Positions 17,901 to 25,213 of a stretch of DNA of 36,315 nucleotides are shown here, piece after piece. The translations under genes and the position numbers were made by a program. Numbering within the stretch: the first letter of the stretch is position 1; every line of letters starts with the position of its first letter. Source of the stretch: Actinomycetes bacterium (GTDB lineage Bacteria; Actinomycetota; Acidimicrobiia; Acidimicrobiales; JAMCPL01); the NCBI GenBank assembly GCA_021846515.1, contig JAJZWU010000021.1, forward strand, positions 1-36,315, written 5' to 3'. A model generated the notes under the pieces. It was given only the letters and a program-made list of their open reading frames with translations, ran no database searches and was not told the origin of the DNA.

Positions 17901-20182
17901 GTCACTGTACATAATGTACTTGTGAGACAGGAGACGTTCAGCGCAGGAGTTGAACCGAATGTGACGGTAGTGGTACCCGGCACGGTGGAGAATCCAGTAC
18001 CAATTATGGTTACCTCGGCGCCCCCAGCTACCGGACCGGATGCAGGTGAGAGGGAGGTGATTATGGGTGCGCTGCCTTGGGCAATTATCACCACCTGTGA
18101 TGGGCTGTACCCAGCGGCCTCACAGTCACTCGCCGATGCTTCCACGCAGGATACGGCTCCGAGAATATTCAGTGCGGAAGGAACTGTTTGGCTGGACCAG
18201 ATGGAACCGTCGTAGGAGAGCGCCACTCCACTCGTAGTGACAGAAGCGCCCGTAGCGCTCAGCCCCACAGCTTCGCAAGAGGTAGCCGATGCGCAGGATA
18301 CCCCATCAAGTGTTCCCACCCCGGAAGGAAGTGACTGTTGCGACCAGGTAGAACCATCAAATAAGAGTGCTGCTCCGGTTGTACCGGCAGCACCAACAGC
18401 TTCGCAAGAGGTAGCCGATGCGCAGGATACCCCATCAAGTGTTCCCACCCCGGAAGGAAGTGACTGTTGCGACCAGGTAGAACCATCAAATAAGAGTGCT
18501 ATTGCAGATGAAGCGGCGGCGGTAAGCCCCACAGCTTCGCAGAAGTTCTGAGATGTGCATGATATGCCGGTAAGTTGCCCCGCATCTGACGGGAGAGACT
18601 GGATTGACCAGGACGACCCATTGAAATAAATGGCGGTATCGTATCCTACTGCAATACATGACCCTACAGATGGACACGAGACTGCATTGAGCCCCCCCAC
18701 CCCGGAGGGAAAGGACTGCTGCGACCAGGAGGAACCGTCAAAGGAGAGCGCCACCCCCGCTGAAGTAGCTGCTCCGAATCCCACCGCCTCACAGAAGCTG
18801 GAGGACGCACACGAAATACCGGTGAGTCCTCCCACACCTGCAGGAAGAGCCTGGCTGGACCAGGACGTTCCGTTCCACAGAAGAGCGGCAGCAGGGGTAT
18901 TGGCGCTACCGGCATATCCTACAGCCAGACAAAAGGTGGAAGATACACACGATATGCCGGTGAGCGGTGGCGTACCTGAAGGAAGAGTTAGAGCCGACCA
19001 TGTCGAGCCATTGAAGGATATTGCGGTAGGAGCAGACCCTGATGAGGCCGTTCCTACCGCTTCACATAATGATGCAGATGCGCAGGAGATAGCATTGAAC
19101 TCCTCTATCCCCGAGGGTATGTTCTGGTTTAACCATGTAGATCCGTTAAAAGAAAGCACCACTGTCAATGAACTACTTGAAGGGTTGCCATTATACCCTG
19201 CAGCCCAACAGCTGCTGGCCGATATACACGAAACTGCTGTAAATTGCTCTACCCCCGACGGCACGCTCTGGTATGCCCAGGATGTACCGTTGAAGGAGAG
19301 CGCCACCGCGGAACCGGTGTTCCACCCTACCGCTTCGCAAGAATTGACCGACGGGCAGGACACACCGTACAGGTCATTGACGCCCGACGGAAGAGTCTGG
19401 ACAACCCAGGCCAGCCCATTGAAGGTGAGCGCCGTATTGGCTCCCACCGCCTCGCAAAATGATGCAGATGCACAGGAGATGGCATTGAGCTGTGAAATCC
19501 CGGAGGGGAGGGTCTGGGCAGACCAAGTGGAACCATTGAATATGAGGGCTGCATCTTCCGATGTGGAATTGCTGTACCCCACCGCCTCGCAAAATGATGC
19601 AGATGCACAGGAGATGGCATTGAGCTGTGGGGTTCCAGATGGGAGGGATTGCTGCGACCAGATGGACCCATTATACGAAAGAGCTACAACTGCCGATGTA
19701 GAGATGTTATACCCTACCGCCTCGCAGGAAGTGGTGGATACACACGAAATACCAGTGAGAGGGGATGTTCCGGAGGGAAGTTCTCCGGAATCGTCGGTCC
19801 AGCCCGAACTGCCGCCGGTTGTCGTATAGAGAACAGGGCCGCCGACCGCGTTTGATCCGACTGCAAAACAAGTAGACGAGCCTGCACACGCCACGCTCTG
19901 CAAAGAGGTGGCTGGGGTCAGATAGCTATCCTGCGTCGACCAGGTAGCCTGGGAGGTGGCTGCCTGAGCCGGTGGGGTCGAGGTTATTGTTCCTATGCCA
20001 ACTATGCCAATTTGGGCTACTACCATCATAACAAAAGTAATTGCCCGTACCATGGCAGTGGCTGGACGGTGGCAATTGATAAGCTGCAGTCGTGTTGCCC
20101 GTGCTGGTGCTTTCATCCGTTTTGCAATGTTCACAATATTCCGGCTTGCTATTGGCATATCTCCACGAAAGTATGTCTTCAT
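14912..20182 (-). CDS. Giant secreted protein with 14 + 7 SC-x5-C propeller-type repeats, two IPT/TIG domains and Ig-like repeats
   Basis: About 1756 residues. After a long n-region and the hydrophobic core 'ITFVMMVVAQIGIVGIG' with an AQA-type cleavage site come 14 consecutive repeats of about 35-43 residues, each holding '(S)C-x5-C-x-AVG' and '(F/W)(N/D)GS/T-x-W'; then an IPT/TIG domain ('PIITSLSPASGPVAGG'); then 7 more divergent repeats of the same type; a second TIG domain ('PQISSISPSSGSVAGG'); and about 500 residues of Ig-like repeats ('FGMGQASS...FDATV', '(P)CGPV', 'YEVVAEYSG'). Repeat counts of 14 and 7 fit two plus one seven-bladed propellers. Start chosen at ATG 20182 because TATAAA ends 7 nt before it; the frame is open to 20272. 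Probably an adhesin or surface-layer component; function unknown. Confidence 0.85.
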   Translation of the reverse strand: MKTYFRGDMPIASRNIVNIAKRMKAPARATRLQLINCHRPATAMVRAITFVMMVVAQIGIVGIGTITSTPPAQAATSQATWSTQDSYLTPATSLQSVACAGSSTCFAVGSNAVGGPVLYTTTGGSSGWTDDSGELPSGTSPLTGISCVSTTSCEAVGYNISTSAVVALSYNGSIWSQQSLPSGTPQLNAISCASASFCEAVGYSNSTSEDAALIFNGSTWSAQTLPSGISQLNAISCASASFCEAVGANTALTFNGLAWVVQTLPSGVNDLYGVSCPSVNSCEAVGWNTGSAVALSFNGTSWAYQSVPSGVEQFTAVSCISASSCWAAGYNGNPSSSSLTVVLSFNGSTWLNQNIPSGIEEFNAISCASASLCEAVGTASSGSAPTAISFNGSTWSALTLPSGTPPLTGISCVSSTFCLAVGYAGSANTPAAALLWNGTSWSSQALPAGVGGLTGISCASSSFCEAVGFGAATSAGVALSFDGSSWSQQSFPSGVGGLNAVSCPSVGSCIAVGYDTAIYFNGSSWSIQSLPSDAGQLTGISCTSQNFCEAVGLTAAASSAIALLFDGSTWSQQSLPSGVGTLDGVSCASATSCEAVGAAGTTGAALLFDGSTWSQQSLPSGVGTLDGVSCASATSCEAVGLSATGASVTTSGVALSYDGSIWSSQTVPSALNILGAVSCVEASASDCEAAGYSPSQVVIIAQGSAPIITSLSPASGPVAGGAEVTIIGTGFSTVPGTTTVTFGSTPALNVSCLTSTLCTVTSPPGSSSGGTVPVTIITPDGVSNAASYNYTTITGTTWTVSASYPVDSSGVSTVSLNGISCVSPKFCMAVGNDFAAGGMGEGIGEIWNGSIWASTPPAPGAVSNSGVYMGAWQIDSVSCVSASFCMAVGNRVTFGGYETTGILLWNGSTWTQQFLSNSSMIPDYVSCVSVSFCMAVGSIGDGYSSINAAESWNGTSWEALSVPSPAVAENGGGSVTYDYLDTVSCSSVSFCEAAGGGINDSVMWNGTSWALQPIPNFSSTFDYVNDLSCVSGFCEALISTTCELSCPALPLFIYSNGSWSADDAANINSIFPGGAASISCIAVQLCEVVGYSSNYSGKAALLKGSTWSKQTTPIADLTWSNDYINWGTDDSSSLSCTSGGLCMATGWDMAGSYVLSLDIPIEPSATPQISSISPSSGSVAGGNTVTIKGSNFSTVTDGTTVDFGPGNPSPKVLCTSTTTCTVTAPMALPSETSGGSVEVTLTTGKGTSNSEPYLYNIPVTVSLSAVPWSSSNTVSFTAMVETTAITVMTNIGAKCPNFPPQPPDPNAPVNIPPISGCQTYKTAQPVTSGTVTISASPGGPFCTVALPSGAEGNEITCAQTFSSDAGGVIVTASYSPPSSGSPVFGASTSSALFLQFGACAPNCSFDGSAAIPTAIINVGASSLPYAPGYTSFSATVVNGECNGGNSITAPVTKGGSCYQPDIAAGTFSFLADNGSGTYTPIQGCAELPVTGAGPVTCAVMLAAGTYQVVGKYLGYSSGSTIYAPSESKPPISVVVGGQETDVPTEVDAFGMGQASSNPSAVTFDATVAAAPSAGGQIITVGTVKFVAGTQVLCGPVAYSSSAGDFNCTSNPPAGSYEVVAEYSGATTGTATYYPSTSTAESLTMAGVASNVATSVANFGMGQASSGIGTTFSADVIPQNATNTGGQAIPGGTVTFEIPSTGQILCGPVDISGGQASCTSDPPPGIYIVVASYSGYQSGGVTYQPSESNGLTLQVNS
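18267..18500 (-). repeat. Perfect 105-bp direct repeat (period 129) inside the giant gene
   Basis: 18267-18371 and 18396-18500 are identical over 105 bp. The offset is 43 codons, one propeller-type repeat, so repeats 12 and 13 of the protein are nearly identical. This shows a very recent repeat duplication or gene conversion, against a background where other repeats differ at most codons. Confidence 0.95.
19443..19629 (-). repeat. 52-bp identical direct repeat (period 135) inside the giant gene
   Basis: 19443-19494 and 19578-19629 are identical and encode the 'LNAISCASASFCEAVG' core of two neighbouring repeats near the N-terminus. The period is 45 codons. A second sign of recent exchange between repeats. 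Confidence 0.9.
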
Positions 20183-20189
20183 ACTATAA

Positions 20190-20221
20190 TTTATATACCT
20201 AATGCGTACCGCCAGCGTACC
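20190..20221 (-). promoter_or_regulatory. Promoter region of the giant secreted-protein operon
   Basis: On the minus strand TATAAA (20190-20195) ends 7 nt before the ATG at 20182, pointing to a leaderless start. Just above it, where a -35 or activator would sit, GGTACGC occurs twice (20204-20210 and 20215-20221 on the plus strand as GCGTACC), 11 bp apart, i.e. on the same face of the helix. No consensus -35 is present, which fits an activated or alternative-sigma promoter. Confidence 0.45.
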
Positions 20222-20272
20222 AAACAGACTGATTTTTGCGATCGGAACTATCCTGGCGACGTGGGTATGCAC

Positions 20273-20302
20273 AAGGTTATATCATGGAAGGTTATATCAT
20301 GG
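20273..20302. repeat. Perfect tandem 15-bp repeat
   Basis: AAGGTTATATCATGG occurs twice without a gap (20273-20287, 20288-20302) upstream of the giant gene. Within the same 300-nt gap (20183-20479) a looser pair 'tagctgccgaatagt' (about 20350) and 'tagttgccggatagt' (about 20425) is also seen; otherwise the gap holds no gene. No strong terminator behind uppP is visible. Confidence 0.85.
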
Positions 20303-20479
20303 GAATTGTCAGTATCACAGACATAGCGAACTTAACCACCTACGGAGTATCTCCGGTTAAATGATGATAGCTGCCGAATAGTACGGCATAATTTCCGTGT
20401 AATATATCCCCTCATAGATGGTGGTAGTTGCCGGATAGTCCAACTTGCCTTCGGGCAGATTGGGCTAAAGCAATTGGAG

Positions 20480-21379
20480 TCATCCGTGAACAGGAGCAGA
20501 CAGCAGCCCGGTTGCGTACACCAGACCAAAACCGAGGGTAACGGTGCCGATGAGAAGCGTTACTACCGAAGCTCTCAGACGAGCAGCAATACCCAGTACA
20601 GTACCTATCATCAAAAAGCTGAATATGGCAGCTACCACCAGCATTACAACGACAGGTATAGCGCCTACTGCTTTCACGGCAGCCAGGCCCGCATGGCCAA
20701 CGAGAAACGGAGTCGCTCCCACACCCAGCAGAGCCACCACATCAAGGAAGAACGAGAGTCGCAATGCGTCGCGGGGACTTAATCCCCGGAACAGCATGGG
20801 AGTCACTGTCATGGCACTCCGGCTGATACCGGGGAGTGCTGCAATTCCCTGGCATCCACCTACGATAATTGCCGTGACAAACCCTGGAACCCTGCCCGAT
20901 GTGACATCTTCCGTGGCCTCGCTCGTGGCATTTGTCATAGCCTTACCAGTAGACTTGGCGGCGGTACGTTCTCGTTGATAGTTGACGGCGGTACTTACCA
21001 GCAGGAGAAGTCCTACCGCTATCATAAATATATTGCCTGCCGAAGCATGAAATACTGAGATGACTCCGGCATAGGCAGGCAAGCCGATCAACGCCGTCAT
21101 GGCAGTAGCCACCACCAGAAACCTCAGGCGAGTGGCATCGACGCTGGATCCGAAGGGATCTCGCAAACCCTTTACAGCTGACCACACATCGGCACGAAAG
21201 TACCAGAGTGCCGCAAAGAAAGACCCGAAATTAGCCAGCAACCCCATCACGTACGCCGTATCTGGCGAATATCTGCCGCCGCTTACAAACACCAGGCTGA
21301 TCATTGTCTTGGAACTGACCGGCAGCCATTCAGCTATGCCCTGTAGCAGCCCCGCCAGGGCAGCGATCAGCAGGTGCAC
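20480..21379 (-). CDS. uppP: Undecaprenyl-diphosphatase-like membrane protein (UppP/BacA family, variant motif)
   Basis: UppP enzymes remove a phosphate from undecaprenyl pyrophosphate to recycle the lipid carrier for the cell wall. This 299-residue polytopic protein has the two family motifs: 'LLQGIAEWLPVSSKTMISL' (about 11-29) and 'ALPGISRSAMTV' (about 181-192). The usual STGH segment after motif 1 reads SKTM here, so the conserved His is missing; a divergent subfamily or altered specificity is possible. The frame stays open upstream to 21643, but that part overlaps another gene and lacks membrane character; GTG at 21379 puts motif 1 at the usual distance from the N-terminus. This GTG overlaps the end of a 52-codon ORF, suggesting coupled translation. 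Confidence 0.8.
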   Translation of the reverse strand: MHLLIAALAGLLQGIAEWLPVSSKTMISLVFVSGGRYSPDTAYVMGLLANFGSFFAALWYFRADVWSAVKGLRDPFGSSVDATRLRFLVVATAMTALIGLPAYAGVISVFHASAGNIFMIAVGLLLLVSTAVNYQRERTAAKSTGKAMTNATSEATEDVTSGRVPGFVTAIIVGGCQGIAALPGISRSAMTVTPMLFRGLSPRDALRLSFFLDVVALLGVGATPFLVGHAGLAAVKAVGAIPVVVMLVVAAIFSFLMIGTVLGIAARLRASVVTLLIGTVTLGFGLVYATGLLSAPVHG

Positions 21380-21525
21380 CGCAATGCGTCCATTCTTCTG
21401 TCTCGGGTCACTCCCTCCGCATGTCCTGTCTCTGCAATCATATGTCCACCCTGCACCGTCTCTCTGGACACGAACAGCAGCCCTCTCGTAGCCATATTCC
21501 CTGTATTTCCTGTATCCGCAGTCAT
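21367..21525 (-). CDS. Small coupled ORF (52 codons) between the membrane protein and uppP
   Basis: ATG at 21525 overlaps the stop of the 21522-21785 gene as ATGA and has GGGAGG 7 nt upstream, an excellent ribosome-binding site. It reads MTADTGNTGNMATRG... and ends with TGA at 21367-21369, 11-13 nt past the uppP GTG. It has no recognisable domain. It may be a real microprotein, a coupling leader that loads ribosomes for uppP, or the remnant of a longer N-terminus cut off by a frameshift. Confidence 0.5.
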   Translation of the reverse strand: MTADTGNTGNMATRGLLFVSRETVQGGHMIAETGHAEGVTRDRRMDALRCTC

Positions 21526-21785
21526 TGGTTCGCCTCCCTGCGTTCTGCCTTACGAATACGATTGTCCCTATAATGTTCCCGATAAACCGAGTACCCGGCC
21601 CCAAACAAAACATAACCAAATCCAATCGCCCATATCCCGCCAAATACTCCCCATGTCCTGAGGATGCCGTGTTTGGATACAGTCCCCAATGTTACCAGCA
21701 CAACACCAAATGCCAGCAGCATCACACCGCTCATGACCTGTACAATTGGGTCTCGTGCCGGATCTCGTGGCTTACCAGATTCCAT
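21522..21785 (-). CDS. Small two-helix membrane protein of unknown function
   Basis: An 87-residue protein with two predicted transmembrane helices ('VMSGVMLLAFGVVLVTLGTV' and 'WGVFGGIWAIGFGYVLFGAGY') and a strongly charged C-terminal tail (YREHYRDNRIRKAERREANQ). No family recognised. GATAAT (21793-21798) ends 7 nt before ATG 21785, suggesting a leaderless start here; a GTG at 21791 is too close to that box. It leads the uppP cluster and its stop overlaps the next ORF as ATGA. Confidence 0.7.
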   Translation of the reverse strand: MESGKPRDPARDPIVQVMSGVMLLAFGVVLVTLGTVSKHGILRTWGVFGGIWAIGFGYVLFGAGYSVYREHYRDNRIRKAERREANQ

Positions 21786-21985
21786 AGTCACAATTATCCA
21801 GGTCTTAGGTTAACTGCGAGTAAACACTACTGGAAATTTGCATGAATAGTAGATGGAGCCGTAGCCCCCCTCTGACCGGGCAGAAACACCGACAGACATA
21901 CGACCAACAGGAATAATGGCTCTTTGCCTTTCAACGATGTTCCATCTTTTGCATTATGGTTTCTGACGACAGTACCTGACGGAGG

Positions 21986-22018
21986 TCGGATATAGTTATA
22001 GGGATCGGATATAGTTAT
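21986..22018 (+). repeat. 14-bp direct repeat in front of the 22030 gene
   Basis: TCGGATATAGTTAT at 21986-21999 and 22005-22018, period 19, immediately before the SD. A third partial copy (TTGGATATG) overlaps the start codon. Each carries a TATAGT -10-like core, so this may be a duplicated promoter or operator. The rest of the 240-nt gap (21786-22029) between divergent genes shows nothing else I can support. Confidence 0.7.
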
Positions 22019-22029
22019 GGAGGTTGGAT

Positions 22030-22377
22030 ATGGCTGAACTGAAAATTGAAGGCGACGACGTGATCTTACGCCTCTCCACCGGGGAGAAGATGGAGTCAGT
22101 GCATAGTGATCTTAGAGCACCGCTATCCACTGTTCGCTCGGTCGAAATACTCGAGGACGCTCACGAACCGGCAGACCACGGATTAAAGTTTGGCGGGCGG
22201 CTTCCTGGCGTGTTTGAAGTTGCAACGGTAGCGACCAGTGGCGAAAAGCTATTTGCTGCAGTCCACCACAATACGCCCAGAGGAATACGCATTAATTTCG
22301 ACAACGGTAAATACGATGCATGGATAGTAGGTTGCCCCGACCCGGAAGCAATAAAGGCCCAATTGGAAAACCACTAA
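22030..22377 (+). CDS. Small protein of unknown function, PH-like by pattern
   Basis: A 115-residue cytoplasmic protein: 'AELKIEGDDVILRLSTGEKMESVHSDLRAPLSTVRSVEIL' followed by 'FGGRLPGVFEVATV...FAAVHHNTPRGIRINFDNGKYDAWIVGCPDPEAIKAQLE'. The order of strands with a closing helix, and the 'pRGI.I.f..g.yd..ivgvpDpea' ending, resemble small bacterial PH-like domain proteins seen in actinobacteria, with no assigned activity. ATG 22030 is preferred over TTG 22024 because GGAGG (22019-22023) is 6 nt upstream. Single gene, divergent from the uppP cluster. Confidence 0.75.
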   Translation: MAELKIEGDDVILRLSTGEKMESVHSDLRAPLSTVRSVEILEDAHEPADHGLKFGGRLPGVFEVATVATSGEKLFAAVHHNTPRGIRINFDNGKYDAWIVGCPDPEAIKAQLENH

Positions 22378-22737
22378 CCGTTCCTACACCGCAAATAATA
22401 CTTCCGGCTTGCACACTGGAGTACTTCTACAAGCAGTAGCTAATGTCGTCTTATTATCGAATGTCTGTTGTGCTGTACTCCACGCGTTAATTTTTCACAG
22501 GCAATCTTGCACGTTAGCATTCATCATTTCACACAGCAATTTACCGAAAGTTAATGTAGCATTATTATTGAATGGTGTAATTTGCTCCAGTCAAATTCGC
22601 CATAACTATACATAGCATCAAGCAGCCACCCGGCCATACGTGGCCAGTAGGTGAAATACTGTTACCGGCAGGCATAGGATCATATGACCAGCAGGTGGGA
22701 GAAGAGCAGACATATACATAGGAGCATAGGAGAATAA
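22378..22737. other. 360-nt gap upstream of the secreted protein/sigma operon
   Basis: No gene. It holds a 7-bp inverted repeat GGAGTAC (22418-22424) / GTACTCC (22475-22481) with 50 nt between, a short hairpin GGCCA-TACG-TGGCC near 22632, and a TATACAT box near 22610. Two AGGAG sequences lie just before the ATG at 22738; the nearer is a good SD. A sigma-factor-specific promoter could lie here, but I find no clear ECF-type -35/-10 pair. Confidence 0.5.
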
Positions 22738-25206
22738 ATGAGACGGATACGAGTACAACAGATGTTTGCAAGCATTATTGAGAGCCGGGGGTTGCCGACA
22801 GGCAATCGAGCCACCTCGGAAAGGATAAAAACCACCGGAAGATTCCCCGGGATAATCCGCTTCCGGCCGACAGTGTTGGTATTAACGGTAGTGGCATTTG
22901 CCTGGGTGCTTGCCGTGCTACCCTCAGCTTCAGCTCCAGCAAGTCCAATAAGTCCGGGTATGGTGGGCCAGGAGAATGCCATAAGGACGGCAACTGCCAT
23001 GACCTGGGCAACCTCCATAGCTCAGCATGAGTCAACAGCCACACCGGCGACTACTTCAGGTAGTGCAATCGGCGGAGCGTATGTGCCCATCTCTCCAAAG
23101 AGGTTGGCAGATACGAGATGCGGCGTATCACCCACACCCTCTTTCTGTTCTCAGGAAAACCTGCCTACCGCAAATGCCGCTCTCTCCCCTCTAAGCACAG
23201 CTGGATATTCAACATGGTCTTCACCCTATACAATCGACTCTGGAAACGAGATCAACTTCGTATCATGCCCATCAGCAGATTTCTGTATGGCGTTAAACTA
23301 TAACGGCCCCGTTTTCCTATGGAACGGAAAGTCATGGTCATCTATAGCATCGGTAAACGATCCAAACGGTTCTGGTATCTCAGCTCTGTCGTGCGTATCC
23401 AGTAATTTCTGCGTCATTGTAGACAACAAAGGAAACGCTCTCACCTGGAATGGCTCCACATGGTCGACGCCAGCAAGTATTGATCCGAACGGCGATGGTT
23501 TCGCATCGGTATCATGTCCCAGTACCACCTTTTGCGAAGCAGTAGACAACAATGGCAATGCACTTACTTGGAACGGCTCCACATGGTCAGCACCCCTCTC
23601 TGTCGATCCCGGCAACCTGCCAGATACCATCTCATGTCCTAACACAAACTTCTGCATAATAAGCGATTCTGGTGGTCATACGTTGACCTATTTGGCAGGT
23701 TCATGGTCGAAACCACTGCTAATAGATTCAAACGCCGGCACACTTGATTCATCCTGCGCCAGTGCAACATTCTGCGCCGCAGTGGACGACTTCGGGCATG
23801 CACTTACCTGGAATGGCACCTCATGGTCGACAGCAGATTCCATAGACCCTTCCACCGGATTCAATGCCATATCATGTCCTGCTGCGAATTTCTGCACAGC
23901 CGTAGATGCCACCGGTAATGCCTTCACTTGGAACGGTACCTCATGGTCAAAGCCGGATTCCATAGACCCGGGGTCTATATCGCTACAGTCTGTATCCTGC
24001 CCAAGCGCTCTGTTCTGTGCTGCCGGGGACTTCTTCGGTAATGTCCTTGTCTACAAAGCTCAGCCATTGCATCCCACCATTGCAGTCCAAGTAAGCGGGG
24101 TAGACGGTATACCAAGCGGAGCACTGGACGCAGTATTAAATGTAACGGTGATGGGTGCAACATCGCCAAGCTATCTCACCGTCTACCCTGCCAGTACAAG
24201 TGAGCCACCCGTGTCAAATCTGAACTTTTCGGCCGGTCAGACTATAGCAAACTTAGTCGAAGTTGCACTCTCATCTGCGGGTCAGGTAGATGCAACTCTC
24301 GGCGGTTCCGTACAGTCTGCAAATACTATCGTAGACGTAGAGGGATATGTGCCCGGTTCTCAGGGCGCAGGTGATACCTACACCGCAATGCCGCCGGAAC
24401 GTATAGCTGATACACGCTGTTTCAACAGCTCTTACTCTGGCACAAATTCAAAATACTGCCAAAGCATCCCGAACCTGGTTGCCCCCGCAAAAGAGGTACC
24501 GCCACGGGGATCCGTAACAATAACCATGCCCTCCTCTCTGCCCAGCGCCACGGCAATCATCGCAAACCTCACGGTAACTGGTACCAGCGCTTCAGGATAC
24601 CTGACCGCCTATCCAGCGGGCTCCGCTGTACCATTCGCGTCAAACCTGAACTTTATAGCCGGTGCAACAGTCGCAAACCGCATCGAAGTAGCGCTGAGCT
24701 CAGGCGCATTCTCCGTATTCAATAGTTCTTCTACACCAGTAAACATCGTAGTAGATCTAAACGGCATCTACTCTAGCTCAACCGGAGCGCTCTTTGACGG
24801 TGTCACTCCAGAGCGCATCGTCGACACACGCTGTGGCGCAAGCCCGCCTCCCGGCTTCTGCTCAAGCGAAAATATACCTGCAGCAAACGCCAGCCTAACA
24901 AGACTCGGCCCCGATGCAACTATCCAAGTACAAGTTGGCTCATCTGCAGGGTTCCCGGTAGGAGCAAGCGCTCTGGTGGCAAACCTTACTGCAATTGCAC
25001 CGACTCAATCAGGCTACCTCACGGTGTTCCCTGCAGGTTCGACCCAGCCGGTCATCTCTGATGTCAATTTCTCTGCACATGTAACGGCTGTGCCCAATAT
25101 GGCAGTTACCGAGTTGGGAAGCAATTCCTCGCTGGAGATATACAACGGCTCTTCCGGCAGCGTAGACGTAGCTCTGGACGTAACAGGCTTCTTTACCGCA
25201 GGATAA
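22738..25206 (+). CDS. Secreted protein: seven SC-x5-C propeller-type repeats nested in the first of three DTRC domains
   Basis: An 822-residue exported protein. A long n-region (about 44 residues) leads to the hydrophobic core 'TVLVLTVVAFAWVLAVL' and an SASA cleavage site. The first DTRC domain starts at about 114 ('YVPISPKRLADTRCG') but breaks off near 155; seven repeats of about 40 residues follow (156-443), each with 'SC-x5-C' and '(T)WNG(S/T)xW'; then the DTRC domain resumes ('TIAVQVSGVDGIPSGA' to 'IVDVEGYV', 448-538). Two uninterrupted DTRC domains follow (about 548-680 and 687-819). SD AGGAG is 5-6 nt before the ATG. It shares both modules with the minus-strand secreted proteins and sits 7 nt before a sigma-factor fusion gene. 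Confidence 0.85.
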   Translation: MRRIRVQQMFASIIESRGLPTGNRATSERIKTTGRFPGIIRFRPTVLVLTVVAFAWVLAVLPSASAPASPISPGMVGQENAIRTATAMTWATSIAQHESTATPATTSGSAIGGAYVPISPKRLADTRCGVSPTPSFCSQENLPTANAALSPLSTAGYSTWSSPYTIDSGNEINFVSCPSADFCMALNYNGPVFLWNGKSWSSIASVNDPNGSGISALSCVSSNFCVIVDNKGNALTWNGSTWSTPASIDPNGDGFASVSCPSTTFCEAVDNNGNALTWNGSTWSAPLSVDPGNLPDTISCPNTNFCIISDSGGHTLTYLAGSWSKPLLIDSNAGTLDSSCASATFCAAVDDFGHALTWNGTSWSTADSIDPSTGFNAISCPAANFCTAVDATGNAFTWNGTSWSKPDSIDPGSISLQSVSCPSALFCAAGDFFGNVLVYKAQPLHPTIAVQVSGVDGIPSGALDAVLNVTVMGATSPSYLTVYPASTSEPPVSNLNFSAGQTIANLVEVALSSAGQVDATLGGSVQSANTIVDVEGYVPGSQGAGDTYTAMPPERIADTRCFNSSYSGTNSKYCQSIPNLVAPAKEVPPRGSVTITMPSSLPSATAIIANLTVTGTSASGYLTAYPAGSAVPFASNLNFIAGATVANRIEVALSSGAFSVFNSSSTPVNIVVDLNGIYSSSTGALFDGVTPERIVDTRCGASPPPGFCSSENIPAANASLTRLGPDATIQVQVGSSAGFPVGASALVANLTAIAPTQSGYLTVFPAGSTQPVISDVNFSAHVTAVPNMAVTELGSNSSLEIYNGSSGSVDVALDVTGFFTAG

Positions 25207-25213
25207 CAAGGTA

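Noticed and set aside
18237-19829. Long plus-strand ORFs (up to 399 codons) opposite the giant gene
   Set aside because: Their repeats mirror the antisense of the propeller repeats; the minus frame has signal peptide, TIG domains and conserved Cys pattern.
20440-20475. GCC-TTCG-GGC hairpin after uppP as an intrinsic terminator
   Set aside because: On the uppP strand the loop is CGAA with only about 5 bp of stem and no T-run follows.
21380-21643. N-terminal extension of uppP
   Set aside because: It overlaps the small membrane-protein gene, has Cys/Arg/Gly-rich non-membrane sequence, and would place motif 1 some 100 residues too far in.
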